A DNA stretch of 64,000 nt. Source: an uncultured Alphaproteobacteria bacterium (GTDB lineage Bacteria; Pseudomonadota; Alphaproteobacteria; Micavibrionales; Micavibrionaceae). The notes beneath the pieces are model-generated. The model was given only the letters and a program-made list of their open reading frames with translations. It made no database searches and had not been told where the DNA came from. Where the stretch lies: assembly GCA_946481075.1 (NCBI GenBank), contig CAMLMC010000001.1, positions 682,001 to 746,000 on the forward strand. Direction: 5' to 3'. Position numbers and translations under genes: made by a program. Below are positions 1-8,225 of the stretch, one piece after another; position 1 is the first letter of the stretch, and each line of letters begins with the position of its first letter.

Positions 1-90
1 TTGAACAATGTCATTCGTCAATATGAGGAAGACGCCTTGGAATTTAAGACAATCGGTCCCTCAGACAAAGTCATAGAACTAACCCCCTGA
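1..90 (+). CDS. 3' end of an unidentified protein (29 residues visible)
   Basis: The frame is open from base 1 and ends at TGA 88-90, with the C-terminal sequence DKVIELTP. The gene begins upstream of the window. About 100 bases separate it from accA on the same strand. The visible part is too short to identify a family, and it could also be a chance open frame. Confidence 0.45.
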   Translation: MNNVIRQYEEDALEFKTIGPSDKVIELTP

Positions 91-188
91 TATTCCACAA
101 AACACCTGTTGCAGTGCATAAAATTGTGTTCACCGCGCCACAATTATGCTTTAAAACTAGTCGCTTGGAACAACTTTAGAGAAGACTT

Positions 189-1130
189 ATGAGCCAACTC
201 GAATTTGAAAAACCGATCCTCGAACTGGAAGGCAAAATTGCCGAGCTGCGGAACATGGGCAGCGATTCCACGATCAGCATTACCGAGGAAATCGGTCGCA
301 TGCAGGGCAAGGTGTCAAAGTTGCTGCATACCACCTATTCCAAACTGACGCCGGCGCAGAAAGTGCAAGTTGCACGCCATGGCGGCCGCCCCCACTTCCT
401 TGACTATGTGAATGGGATGATCACAGACTTCACACCGCTTGCGGGTGACCGCGCGTTCGGTGAAGATCAGGCGCTGATCGGCGGCCTTGGCCGCTTCAAC
501 GGCCAGTCTGTTGTCATCATGGGACAGGAACGCGGGCACGATACCGAAACCCGCCTGCGCCACAATTTCGGCATGGCCCGCCCCGAAGGTTACCGCAAGG
601 CACAGCGCCTGATGGAAATGGCGGACCAGTTCCAGATTCCTATTATTACACTCGTTGATACCGCCGGCGCCTATCCGGGCCGCGATGCCGAAGAACGCGG
701 TCAGGCACAGGCGATCGCCAAATCCATCGAGGTTTGCCTCAATGTACAAGTGCCGATTGTTTCCGTTGTGATCGGCGAAGGCGGATCGGGCGGCGCAATC
801 GCGATTGCGACAGCGGACCGTATCTACATGCTGGAGCATTCCATCTATTCCGTGATCTCGCCGGAAGGCTGCGCCTCCATCCTTTGGCGCTCCGCCGCCA
901 ACGCAGCAGAGGCTGCCGCCGCGCTGAAACTGACCGCGCAGGATATGTACGACCTCAAACTGATCGATGGCATCATTGCCGAACCCGTCGGCGGCGCGCA
1001 ACGTCACAAGGAAGAAACGATACAGTCGGTCGCCCTGCAAATCCGTAGCGCGCTTTCGGACCTTACACCATGGGATGGCCCCGCCCTGAAAAAGGCCCGC
1101 GCCAAAAAATTCCTCGCAATGGGGCGGTAA
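189..1130 (+). CDS. accA: Acetyl-CoA carboxylase, carboxyltransferase subunit alpha
   Basis: This is the alpha half of the carboxyltransferase that moves the carboxyl group from biotin carboxyl-carrier protein to acetyl-CoA, giving malonyl-CoA in the first step of fatty acid synthesis. The 313 residues match the usual AccA length. An N-terminal helical region (residues 1-60) precedes a crotonase-fold carboxyltransferase domain with LVDTAGAYPG and the glycine-rich GEGGSGGAIAI, which form the CoA and oxyanion pocket. The ATG is preceded by AGAGAAG. The gene appears monocistronic and ends at a strong terminator. accD is not in the window, as is common when the two genes are unlinked. Confidence 0.97.
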   Translation: MSQLEFEKPILELEGKIAELRNMGSDSTISITEEIGRMQGKVSKLLHTTYSKLTPAQKVQVARHGGRPHFLDYVNGMITDFTPLAGDRAFGEDQALIGGLGRFNGQSVVIMGQERGHDTETRLRHNFGMARPEGYRKAQRLMEMADQFQIPIITLVDTAGAYPGRDAEERGQAQAIAKSIEVCLNVQVPIVSVVIGEGGSGGAIAIATADRIYMLEHSIYSVISPEGCASILWRSAANAAEAAAALKLTAQDMYDLKLIDGIIAEPVGGAQRHKEETIQSVALQIRSALSDLTPWDGPALKKARAKKFLAMGR

Positions 1131-1140
1131 AATATAAAAA

Positions 1141-1162
1141 CCCCGCTCAATGGCGGGGTTTT
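1141..1162 (+). terminator. Rho-independent terminator after accA
   Basis: CCCCGC (1141-1146) pairs with GCGGGG (1153-1158) over a 6-base loop and is followed by TTTT. It lies 10 bases after the accA stop codon. Confidence 0.85.
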
Positions 1163-1166
1163 AAAT

Positions 1167-1547
1167 TTACGGCGAAGGGGGGCGGACACTTATATAACGT
1201 TGTCCCGTTTCCGTTATCTCGTAATTCAAAAATGGTCCGTTTTGAAGATGGTCCCCCACAACCCCAAATCCCATCAGGGCCGCCATGGATAAGGCAGCAA
1301 GCTTGTATTGAGCCAGTACAGGAAACTCCCGATCCTCCTTTTTGAGGGCAAGCTGTGCAATATAAAGAACTGACAAGGCTGTTAAGGCTGGACCAATGTT
1401 TTCTACGACCGCTTCCGCAATTATAGGTTCGGAAATTTTTTTCGCTGCCACCGAGGCAATTTGCGTTCCACCAAGCATCGCGGTAAAGGGCAAGACAAAG
1501 CCATAAAGGCCCATTTCAGCCGTATGAAACATAGTGCGCAGTGACAT
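1167..1547 (-). CDS. Small membrane protein of unknown function
   Basis: This predicted protein has 126 residues from the ATG at 1547, which has GGGGGG just upstream; the open frame continues 20 codons further (to 1607) with no better start. Hydrophobic stretches occur near residues 13-35 (LYGFVLPFTAMLGG), 45-70 and 85-100, suggesting two or three membrane segments. No conserved motif is recognisable. It lies tail to tail with accA, whose terminator is just beyond its stop, and downstream of the ribbon-helix-helix gene on the same strand, but a terminator separates the two, so it probably has its own promoter. Confidence 0.6.
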   Translation of the reverse strand: MSLRTMFHTAEMGLYGFVLPFTAMLGGTQIASVAAKKISEPIIAEAVVENIGPALTALSVLYIAQLALKKEDREFPVLAQYKLAALSMAALMGFGVVGDHLQNGPFLNYEITETGQRYISVRPPSP

Positions 1548-1611
1548 GATCCCCCCAGAAAAACAACTTATGAAAAGATAAAAATCATAATTGAAATAAT
1601 GATGCAATAAA

Positions 1612-1634
1612 AACCCCGCTCTTCGGCGGGGTTT
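1612..1634 (-). terminator. Rho-independent terminator after the ribbon-helix-helix gene
   Basis: The stem CCCCGC/GCGGGG (1614-1619 and 1626-1631) on the minus strand is followed by TTTTTATT. It sits 18 bases past the stop codon at 1652. Confidence 0.8.
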
Positions 1635-1651
1635 TCTTGAAGGGCAAATGA

Positions 1652-2095
1652 TCAGGCGGCGATGTTCTGCTTGGCCGCCTGTTGCTGCATCCGCTGGTGG
1701 AACGAATTGCCGGTCGACGCCGCCGCCGGAGCGGGAATAGGCGCATTAACCGGAACATTGCCCCGCTCATGCCATCCGGCGCGGCGTTTCATGTTGTCGA
1801 AAGAACCATGTCCCGCCTTGCCATGCCCGTCTTCGGTGGTCGCGGCGCGGAAATAAAGCATCAGGAACACGCGGATCGCCGCCGTCAGGGACGTTCTGGG
1901 TTTCTTGCGGAAACTGATGAGGGAACATAGCTCGTGGATCGAGCAATTTTCGCGGGAAGAAATTTCTTTCAAAGCGCGCCACATTTCTGGCTCCAGCCTT
2001 ACCGATGTGCGGTGGCCGTTGACGGTAATATTGCGGGATACCAGTGTACTTCCGGATTCTACGTCTTTATCAGTTTGCAAATAGGATTCAACCAT
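1652..2095 (-). CDS. Ribbon-helix-helix domain protein (RHH_4-like)
   Basis: The protein has 147 residues. Residues 20-65 contain SRNITVNGHRTSVRLEPEMW followed by a helix with SIHELC, which is the pattern of the alphaproteobacterial ribbon-helix-helix family (Pfam RHH_4). A beta strand and two helices in this fold normally dimerise and bind DNA. The C-terminal third (from about residue 88) is rich in Ala, Pro and Gln and probably disordered. It is likely a DNA-binding regulator, but nothing in the sequence shows its target. It stands alone between its own upstream region and a terminator. Confidence 0.8.
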   Translation of the reverse strand: MVESYLQTDKDVESGSTLVSRNITVNGHRTSVRLEPEMWRALKEISSRENCSIHELCSLISFRKKPRTSLTAAIRVFLMLYFRAATTEDGHGKAGHGSFDNMKRRAGWHERGNVPVNAPIPAPAAASTGNSFHQRMQQQAAKQNIAA

Positions 2096-2190
2096 AACAT
2101 TTTCCCCGTATGTTCGTTACAACCTAAGGTTATAGTAGCGGAGCCGAAATAAATTTCAACCATTCCGTGTGGTTACCCACAGAGAGGCGG

Positions 2191-2454
2191 CTATAGCGGC
2201 GCCGAAACCCTTAGAGACAGCGCATGCAGGCCGGATTTAAACTCATCATCCAAAAGATCGTTCACCATACGCTGGCATGCAACGCGGGTCAAACCTTTAA
2301 ACGAGTCGCTGACTATCTCGACATGGAAATGGGTTTCCCCGCTTCCATCGTCACCGGCATGTCCTTGATGCTTGCGGCTTTCATTGACCACCGTTAAACG
2401 GATGGGTTGCAATGAATGTGCCAGCCTTTGTTCTATGCGCTGCTGTCTGTTCAT
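2191..2454 (-). CDS. bolA: BolA family protein
   Basis: This 87-residue protein is the last part of a much longer minus-strand open frame (to 3024) whose upstream portion is only the reverse of the J-domain gene. From the ATG at 2454 it shows the BolA fold: an N-terminal helix (QQRIEQRLAHSLQPIRLTVV), NESRKHQGHA, the THFHVEIVSDSFKGL strand and helix with an invariant-type His, then RHR-like and DDEFKSGLHALS near the C terminus. BolA proteins work with monothiol glutaredoxins in iron-sulfur handling and envelope or stress control. It is divergent from the J-domain/cobS/cobT block with 81 bases between, an arrangement common in alphaproteobacteria. Confidence 0.9.
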   Translation of the reverse strand: MNRQQRIEQRLAHSLQPIRLTVVNESRKHQGHAGDDGSGETHFHVEIVSDSFKGLTRVACQRMVNDLLDDEFKSGLHALSLRVSAPL

Positions 2455-2535
2455 GATGGCTGTATCTAAAACAGCAAGCTGCGCCCCTGTCAAAGACTTG
2501 TATCTGCGCGGCCAAAACCCCATAATAGTAAGATT

Positions 2536-3144
2536 ATGCCTAGAATTAATCTCAAACCGAACTCGCCGGAGTTCGAAGACAAGAAAAAAAGAACGCAAAC
2601 AAGGACTTGCGATATGCCTGGCTGCCCCGATCACGGGGATTTCCGTGCGCCCAAGGACCGGTCGCTGTCTGACCATTACTGGTTCTGTCAGGATCATGTG
2701 GCCGAATATAACAAGGCATGGGATTTCTTCTCCGGCATGCCGCCCGAGGAAATAGAGCGGCAAATCCTGAACAGCCTCTATGGTGATCGCCCGACCCGCC
2801 GCTATGACGTCAACGGCGCGGCGGCAGAGGCGCTCCGCGCCCGCGCCTGGCAGACCTATCATTTTACGGATGAGGAACCGCCCAAAAGCTTCAATCACGA
2901 CGGCTCCGTCAAAAAATCCATGCAAACGCCGGAAGAACAGGCGATGGAGGTCATGGGCCTTTCTGCCCCGCTCGATCTGAAAACCATCAAGGCGCGATAC
3001 AAGGAACTGGCGAAGAAATATCACCCGGACCTCAACAAGGGCGATAAAGCCGCAGAAGACCTTCTCAAGGAAATCAATATGGCCTATACAATATTAAAAC
3101 TTGCCTTTGCCAAGTTTGAAAAACTGACACCCCGCACCGCCTGA
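2536..3144 (+). CDS. J-domain protein with N-terminal Cys/His knuckle
   Basis: The protein has 202 residues. A C-terminal J domain (about residues 140-198) carries the HPD triad at 163-165 in KKYHPDLNKGDK, the part that stimulates Hsp70 ATPase. The N-terminal region has C25, C30, H33, C51 and H54, a plausible zinc-binding knuckle. The Gly/Phe and zinc-finger domains of true DnaJ are absent, so this is a specialised co-chaperone and not DnaJ itself. It lies 15 bases before cobS and probably forms one operon with cobS and cobT. A role in assembling or loading the CobS/CobT AAA complex is an inference from this linkage. Confidence 0.88.
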   Translation: MPRINLKPNSPEFEDKKKRTQTRTCDMPGCPDHGDFRAPKDRSLSDHYWFCQDHVAEYNKAWDFFSGMPPEEIERQILNSLYGDRPTRRYDVNGAAAEALRARAWQTYHFTDEEPPKSFNHDGSVKKSMQTPEEQAMEVMGLSAPLDLKTIKARYKELAKKYHPDLNKGDKAAEDLLKEINMAYTILKLAFAKFEKLTPRTA

Positions 3145-3159
3145 CATAGAGTTTTCCGA

Positions 3160-4185
3160 ATGCCTGAAGCGATCAACAAAGAAAAAGAACCCATGAACGC
3201 GTCCTTTGACATCACGAAAGTGGTGAACAAGGAAGGCAAATATACGACCATTCCCGACACGAAATACAACGTGCGCGAAACTTTCGGGCTGGATGTGGAC
3301 TGGGATGTCCCAGGCTTCAAGGAAAGCACGCAAAACGTGCCGGAAGTCGACCCGACCTATCACTTCGACCATGTGACGACGATGGCCATTCTGGCTGGCT
3401 TCGCCCACAACCGCCGCGTGATGGTTCAGGGTTATCACGGTACGGGCAAATCCACCCACATCGAACAGGTTGCGGCACGCCTCAACTGGCCGTGCGTGCG
3501 CATCAACCTTGATAGCCATGTAAGTCGTATCGATCTTTTGGGTAAGGACATGATTGTCCTGAAAGAAGGCAAACAGATCACCGAATATGTGGAAGGCCTT
3601 CTTCCATGGGCCATTCAAAACCCGGTGGCGCTGGTGTTCGATGAATATGACGCGGGCCGCCCGGATGTGATGTTCGTTATTCAACGCGTTCTGGAATCCG
3701 ATGGCCGCCTGACATTGCTCGACCAGAACAAAGTCATCCGCCCTCACCCCGCCTTCCGTCTGTTTGCAACGGCCAACACGGTGGGGCTTGGCGATACAAC
3801 GGGCCTCTACCACGGCACGCAGCAGATCAACCAGGCGCAGATGGACCGCTGGAACATTGTGACGCAACTCAATTACCTTGAACATGACGACGAAACCGAA
3901 ATCATGCTTCGCAAGGTACCATCGCTGAACAACGACAAAGGCCGCGAACTGGTTTCGGCCATGGTCCGCATGGCGGATTTGACACGCGCCGGATTCATCA
4001 ATGGCGACCTGTCCACCGTCATGTCGCCGCGTACGGTGCTCAGCTGGGTTGAAAACTATACCATCTTCGGTGACCGCGATCTCGCCTTCCGCTTCGCCTT
4101 CATGAACAAATGCGATGAAATGGAATGGCCGACACTGAATGAATATTATCAACGCTGCTTCGGCGTTGAATTGATCAAGAAGTAA
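3160..4185 (+). CDS. cobS: CobS-type AAA+ ATPase (cobaltochelatase small subunit family)
   Basis: The protein has 341 residues, with Walker [10 protein letters not shown] at 91-99 and Walker B ALVFDEYD at 157-164, followed by sensor-like ATANTVG. The N-terminal segment ([23 protein letters not shown]) is typical of CobS. In cobalamin-making alphaproteobacteria CobS and CobT form a chaperone-like AAA ring that powers CobN in inserting cobalt into hydrogenobyrinate diamide. No cobN or other cobalamin gene is in the window, so the substrate here is not established. ATG 3193 (residue 12, preceded by an A/G-rich stretch) is an alternative start. Confidence 0.93.
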   Translation: MPEAINKEKEPMNASFDITKVVNKEGKYTTIPDTKYNVRETFGLDVDWDVPGFKESTQNVPEVDPTYHFDHVTTMAILAGFAHNRRVMVQGYHGTGKSTHIEQVAARLNWPCVRINLDSHVSRIDLLGKDMIVLKEGKQITEYVEGLLPWAIQNPVALVFDEYDAGRPDVMFVIQRVLESDGRLTLLDQNKVIRPHPAFRLFATANTVGLGDTTGLYHGTQQINQAQMDRWNIVTQLNYLEHDDETEIMLRKVPSLNNDKGRELVSAMVRMADLTRAGFINGDLSTVMSPRTVLSWVENYTIFGDRDLAFRFAFMNKCDEMEWPTLNEYYQRCFGVELIKK

Positions 4186-4196
4186 ATTTTCTCATT

Positions 4197-4261
4197 GTCA
4201 TTCTGAGGGAGCGGAAGCGACCGAAGAATCTCATGGGATCCTTCGCTACGCTCAGGATGAC
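4197..4261. repeat. Palindromic repeat of the GTCATTCTGAG type between cobS and cobT
   Basis: GTCATTCTGAG (4197-4207) is mirrored by CTCAGGATGAC (4251-4261), with further complementarity between AAGAATCTC and GGGATCCTT inside. This type of GTCATTCTGAG...GGATCCTTCG...CTCAGGATGAC element is widespread in bacterial genomes. It ends only 11 bases before the cobT start and occupies the space where a ribosome binding site would lie. The transcript can fold into a long hairpin between the two genes. Confidence 0.85.
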
Positions 4262-4272
4262 AGAACGAACGA

Positions 4273-6135
4273 ATGTCCGTTACCAAAGATACAGATCCAG
4301 ACGATTTCAAATCTGCTACCGCCGCGACACTTCGCGCCATGGCGGAAAAGAAACATATGGCGGTGACGTTTTCGGCGGCGGAGACAACGGATTATCCCAC
4401 CGCGCCGACGGACGACGCCACGCGCCTGCCGCAACCGCCGAATGTGATCGACGCCAATGCGCGGAGCCTTATGCGCGGCATATCCGACGCCAAGGCCCTG
4501 CGGCTTCGTCACCATGACCGCAGACTGCATCTTAAAAATGCGCCAATGGATTTGTCAGCACGGCAGATGTTCGAGGCGCTGGAGCAAGCCCGCTATGAAG
4601 CACTAGGCGCCAGCCAGATGCCGGGCGTAGGGAAAAATCTGAATGCGGTGCTGGGCGATAAATTCAAACGCCTCGGCTATGGTGGATTGCAAGAACGCGG
4701 TGACGCCAATATGGCGGATGCGCTCCACGCCCTCGCCCGCTTCGAACTAACCGGCGAAAAAATCCCCGAAAACGCCGAAACGCTGGTTGCCCTGTGGAAG
4801 CCATGGATCGATGAAAAACTCGGAGAGCATGGCTTTGCAAAACTGAAACCGTTGCTGGACAACCAAAAGGAATATGCGAAGGCCAGCCGTGATATCCTCT
4901 CGGCGCTCAACATGGCGCCTGGTGAAGATGAAGGCGCGGACGATACGTCTGACAGCGCAGAGCAGGATGAAAATTCCGAACAGAACGATCAACCGCCGGA
5001 ACAAAAAGAAGAACCACAGGACAATTCGCAATCGGGCGACAGTGCCCAAGACAAAAGCGATGATTCCGACATCGCAGAAACTATGGACGAAACCGAATTC
5101 GATGAAAACTTCGAGGACGAGTCCATGGTCGAAAGCGAAGGCGATGCACCTTCACCGATGAGCAACCGCCTGCCCGGTTTCGATGAAGGCAAGGCCGGTG
5201 AGCGTTATACGATATACACCACCGCCTTCGATGAAATTGTCGATGCGGAAGACCTTGCCGATAACGGAGAACTGGCACGCCTGCGCCAGATTTTGGATCA
5301 GCAAATGGGCCATCTGCACGGCGTGGCCGGAAAGCTCGCCAACCGCTTACAGCGCAAGCTTCTCGCCCGCCAGCAAAGATCGTGGCTGTTCGATCAGGAG
5401 GAAGGTTACATCGACCCCGCAAAGCTTTCGCGCCTCATCGCCAATCCCACCATCAACCTGACATTCAAAAAGGAAAAGCAGACGGATTTCCGTGATACGG
5501 TGGTCACGCTTTTGATCGACAATTCCGGCTCGATGCGCGGTCGCCCTATTGCCATTGCCGCGATGTGTACGGATATCCTGGCCAAGACTCTGGAACGCTG
5601 CGGCGTGAAGGTTGAAATCCTTGGCTTTACCACCCGCGCGTGGAAAGGTGGAAAAAGCCGCGATCTCTGGATCGAACAGGGCCGCGTGCAACATCCCGGC
5701 CGACTCAATGATTTGCGTCATATCGTCTATAAGAACGCCGATGCGCCGCTGCGCCGCGCCCGTAAAAATCTGGGCCTGATGTTAAAGGAAGGCATTCTCA
5801 AGGAAAACATCGATGGCGAAGCCCTCGTCTGGGCGCACAACCGTCTTGCGCGCAGGCCCGAACAACGCAAGATTTTGATGGTTATTTCCGATGGCGCGCC
5901 GGTCGATGATTCAACCCTTTCCGTCAACCCCGCGAATATTCTGGAACGCGACCTTCGCAATGTCATCGCATGGATCGAAGGATTGAAACAGGTGGAATTG
6001 ACGGCCATCGGAATCGGCCATGATGTCACGCGCTATTATTCCCGTGCCCTTACGATCACCGATGCCGACGAACTGGCGAGCGCCCTTGTCAATCGTCTTG
6101 AAAACCTGTTCGAATTGAACCGCAAGCGCGCCTGA
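4273..6135 (+). CDS. cobT: CobT-type VWA protein (cobaltochelatase CobT family)
   Basis: The 620 residues are close to the usual CobT size. The order is an N-terminal helical domain (1-210), a very acidic low-complexity region (about 215-300, rich in Asp, Glu, Ser and Gln), and a C-terminal von Willebrand A domain with the MIDAS motif DNSGS at 416-420 and a later SDGAPVDD. CobT pairs with CobS, the VWA domain being thought to dock the chelatase subunit. No Shine-Dalgarno is visible before ATG 4273 because a palindromic repeat ends just upstream, so the start is uncertain. Its stop abuts the stop of the convergent acyltransferase gene with no base between. Confidence 0.92.
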   Translation: MSVTKDTDPDDFKSATAATLRAMAEKKHMAVTFSAAETTDYPTAPTDDATRLPQPPNVIDANARSLMRGISDAKALRLRHHDRRLHLKNAPMDLSARQMFEALEQARYEALGASQMPGVGKNLNAVLGDKFKRLGYGGLQERGDANMADALHALARFELTGEKIPENAETLVALWKPWIDEKLGEHGFAKLKPLLDNQKEYAKASRDILSALNMAPGEDEGADDTSDSAEQDENSEQNDQPPEQKEEPQDNSQSGDSAQDKSDDSDIAETMDETEFDENFEDESMVESEGDAPSPMSNRLPGFDEGKAGERYTIYTTAFDEIVDAEDLADNGELARLRQILDQQMGHLHGVAGKLANRLQRKLLARQQRSWLFDQEEGYIDPAKLSRLIANPTINLTFKKEKQTDFRDTVVTLLIDNSGSMRGRPIAIAAMCTDILAKTLERCGVKVEILGFTTRAWKGGKSRDLWIEQGRVQHPGRLNDLRHIVYKNADAPLRRARKNLGLMLKEGILKENIDGEALVWAHNRLARRPEQRKILMVISDGAPVDDSTLSVNPANILERDLRNVIAWIEGLKQVELTAIGIGHDVTRYYSRALTITDADELASALVNRLENLFELNRKRA

Positions 6136-8091
6136 TTATTTCTTTAAATAGGGTTGGAACATCGGCGCGACGTAAATGGCCCCTTTGGATGACAAATGCG
6201 CCCGGTCTGAGTAGAGGCTATAACCATCATGCTGTACGCGGCATTGTTCCCCATCACACAAACGGTCACGGAAATCGATGATTTCCACTCCGCTTGCGCG
6301 TAAATCCGCGATCATCGGTTCGATCACCGGCGCGGTATGTTCGCGGTTCTCTTCCCGCGAAATGAAAACAGTCCGCGGTTTGATATCGAACATTTCCTCA
6401 AGCGCAAGATAACGCGCGGGATCTTCCATCGCATAGGCCTGCGCAATCACAACAACAGGCTCTATGCCCTTTTCCCGCAAAATTTTCACCGTGCGTTTCA
6501 ACCCGGCGGCGGCCTTGCTTGTGTCCGTGTCTTTATAGGCCTCGAACCAGCTTTCATCGTCATAATAGGTTTTCTTTTCATCGCGCATCCAGCCATACCA
6601 GTTGCCGATCAAAAAGACTTTTTTGATTCCATTGCGCTCGGCGAAGGAAAGCACATCGTCATTGAAATCGGCGCAGGTGAATTCACGCCCGTCCTTGCGT
6701 TGCTTCAGGCCCAAAATCGGCGGGCATGCGCTATAGGTCGCGATAAAACCATTCGTCCCCGTCTCTTTCGAAATATGGAACAAACCCGGCACCATGGAAT
6801 TGGTAAAACTATCGCCCCACGCAAGGAATGTAGGCTTTCCTGCGTCCTTATTGGTCTGGCACAGCGCATTGTCTTTCAACTGCGTCTCGATATCGCCATT
6901 GCATTCGGTATAGGGGTGATTGTCCAGCATGCCCGAAGCCAGGCGCGTCGCCTGTTCGTTCATCCGCTCCGGCAGGCCCTCCTTTACCACCAGATAATGG
7001 CCAATGGCGGCGCATGAGGCAAGAATAGCCAGCGCGCAGGCGAACAACGCCTTGCGTCCCATCACGCCGCCCTCTTTGCGGAACGGGCGTTCAATATAGC
7101 GCCAGGACAGATAGGCGAATCCGAAACTGATGATCAGGCAGACAAGACCCGTTAACGCATTGAACTTAATCCCCGGCAGATAGCGGAAAAACGAAATGAC
7201 CGGCCAGTGCCATAGATACCATGAATAGGAGATTAGGCCGATAAAGACGAGCGGCCTGCAAGACAGCCACCGCGCCACGCGGATCGGTCCGTTTGCGCTC
7301 GCCAGGATAATCGCGCCTGCACCGAGCGTCGGCAGCAACGCCGCAAGCCCAGGGAAATCGGTACCATTATCATAGGCGATGACCGTGTATAAAATGGCGA
7401 TCAGGCCAGCGATGCCCAAACCTTCCGCCCATTTTTGCGGCATAGGTTTGACTGGGCGATACAGAGCGATCAATGCACCAACCATCAATTCCCACGCGCG
7501 GGCGGGAAGCAAATAGAACGCGGCATCATTGGCGTTCTTTTCTATCCAGTAAACACTGACGCCCAGTGATATCGCGGCAAACACGGCCAGAACAGGGAAG
7601 AGATAATCTTTCTTCAGGCGATAAAGCGTGAAAAACACAATAGGAAAGAACAGATAAAATTGCTCTTCAATCGCGAGCGACCATGTATGAAGCAGAACCT
7701 TCAACTCACTGCTGGAATCGAAATAGCCGGACTGGAGATAGAAAAGCACATTCGAGGCAAAAACCGATTGCGCCCGCACCTGCTGGCCCAGCTCGATCAG
7801 GTTGGCAGGAAAGTATAAGAAATACCCGGCGATCAGGCAGAACAACAGAACGACAGTCAGCGCGGGAAAAATCCGCCGCACCCGCCGTTCCCAGAAATGG
7901 GCCAGACTCGCCTGTCCGCTGCCTGCGTCCTTATATAGAATGGATGTGATCAGGAAACCCGATATGACGAAGAAGATGTCTACGCCCGCATAGCCACCAT
8001 CAAACCCCATTTCGGCGTGAAAAAAGGCGACGGATAAAATGGCAAGGGCGCGAAGCCCGTCAATTTCGGGACGGTAGTGCAGTTTGGACAT
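6136..8091 (-). CDS. Membrane O-acyltransferase with C-terminal SGNH domain (OafA/YrhL type)
   Basis: The 651-residue protein joins an acyltransferase-3 membrane domain (1-340, about ten hydrophobic helices) to a periplasmic SGNH hydrolase-like domain. The N terminus carries RPEIDGLRALAI and the catalytic-type FFHAEM, followed by GGYAGVDIFFVISGF, both diagnostic. The SGNH domain shows GDS at 426-428 and the D..H pair in DRAHL (629-633). Such proteins add acetyl or other acyl groups to surface sugars such as O-antigen or peptidoglycan. The acceptor cannot be read from the sequence, and no polysaccharide genes are adjacent. It is convergent with cobT. Confidence 0.93.
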   Translation of the reverse strand: MSKLHYRPEIDGLRALAILSVAFFHAEMGFDGGYAGVDIFFVISGFLITSILYKDAGSGQASLAHFWERRVRRIFPALTVVLLFCLIAGYFLYFPANLIELGQQVRAQSVFASNVLFYLQSGYFDSSSELKVLLHTWSLAIEEQFYLFFPIVFFTLYRLKKDYLFPVLAVFAAISLGVSVYWIEKNANDAAFYLLPARAWELMVGALIALYRPVKPMPQKWAEGLGIAGLIAILYTVIAYDNGTDFPGLAALLPTLGAGAIILASANGPIRVARWLSCRPLVFIGLISYSWYLWHWPVISFFRYLPGIKFNALTGLVCLIISFGFAYLSWRYIERPFRKEGGVMGRKALFACALAILASCAAIGHYLVVKEGLPERMNEQATRLASGMLDNHPYTECNGDIETQLKDNALCQTNKDAGKPTFLAWGDSFTNSMVPGLFHISKETGTNGFIATYSACPPILGLKQRKDGREFTCADFNDDVLSFAERNGIKKVFLIGNWYGWMRDEKKTYYDDESWFEAYKDTDTSKAAAGLKRTVKILREKGIEPVVVIAQAYAMEDPARYLALEEMFDIKPRTVFISREENREHTAPVIEPMIADLRASGVEIIDFRDRLCDGEQCRVQHDGYSLYSDRAHLSSKGAIYVAPMFQPYLKK

Positions 8092-8225
8092 ATCGTTTAT
8101 TACAACGTGAGCCTGCCGAAAGTCGAGCGGTCTTTGGTAATTTTACCCTGTTTTATCAAAAACATGCTTGGAAATGCCCGCCTACTCCGCTACGCTCGGC
8201 CTCACGTAAGCCCTAAGAGAACGAC

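Noticed and set aside
2455..3024. Upstream two-thirds of a long minus-strand open frame joined to bolA
   Set aside because: It is the reverse of the J-domain gene; only the last 87 codons (2191-2454) have protein family features.
3094..4152. 352-codon minus-strand open frame opposite cobS
   Set aside because: It is a shadow of cobS with low-complexity His/Arg/Val composition and no motif; cobS is certain.
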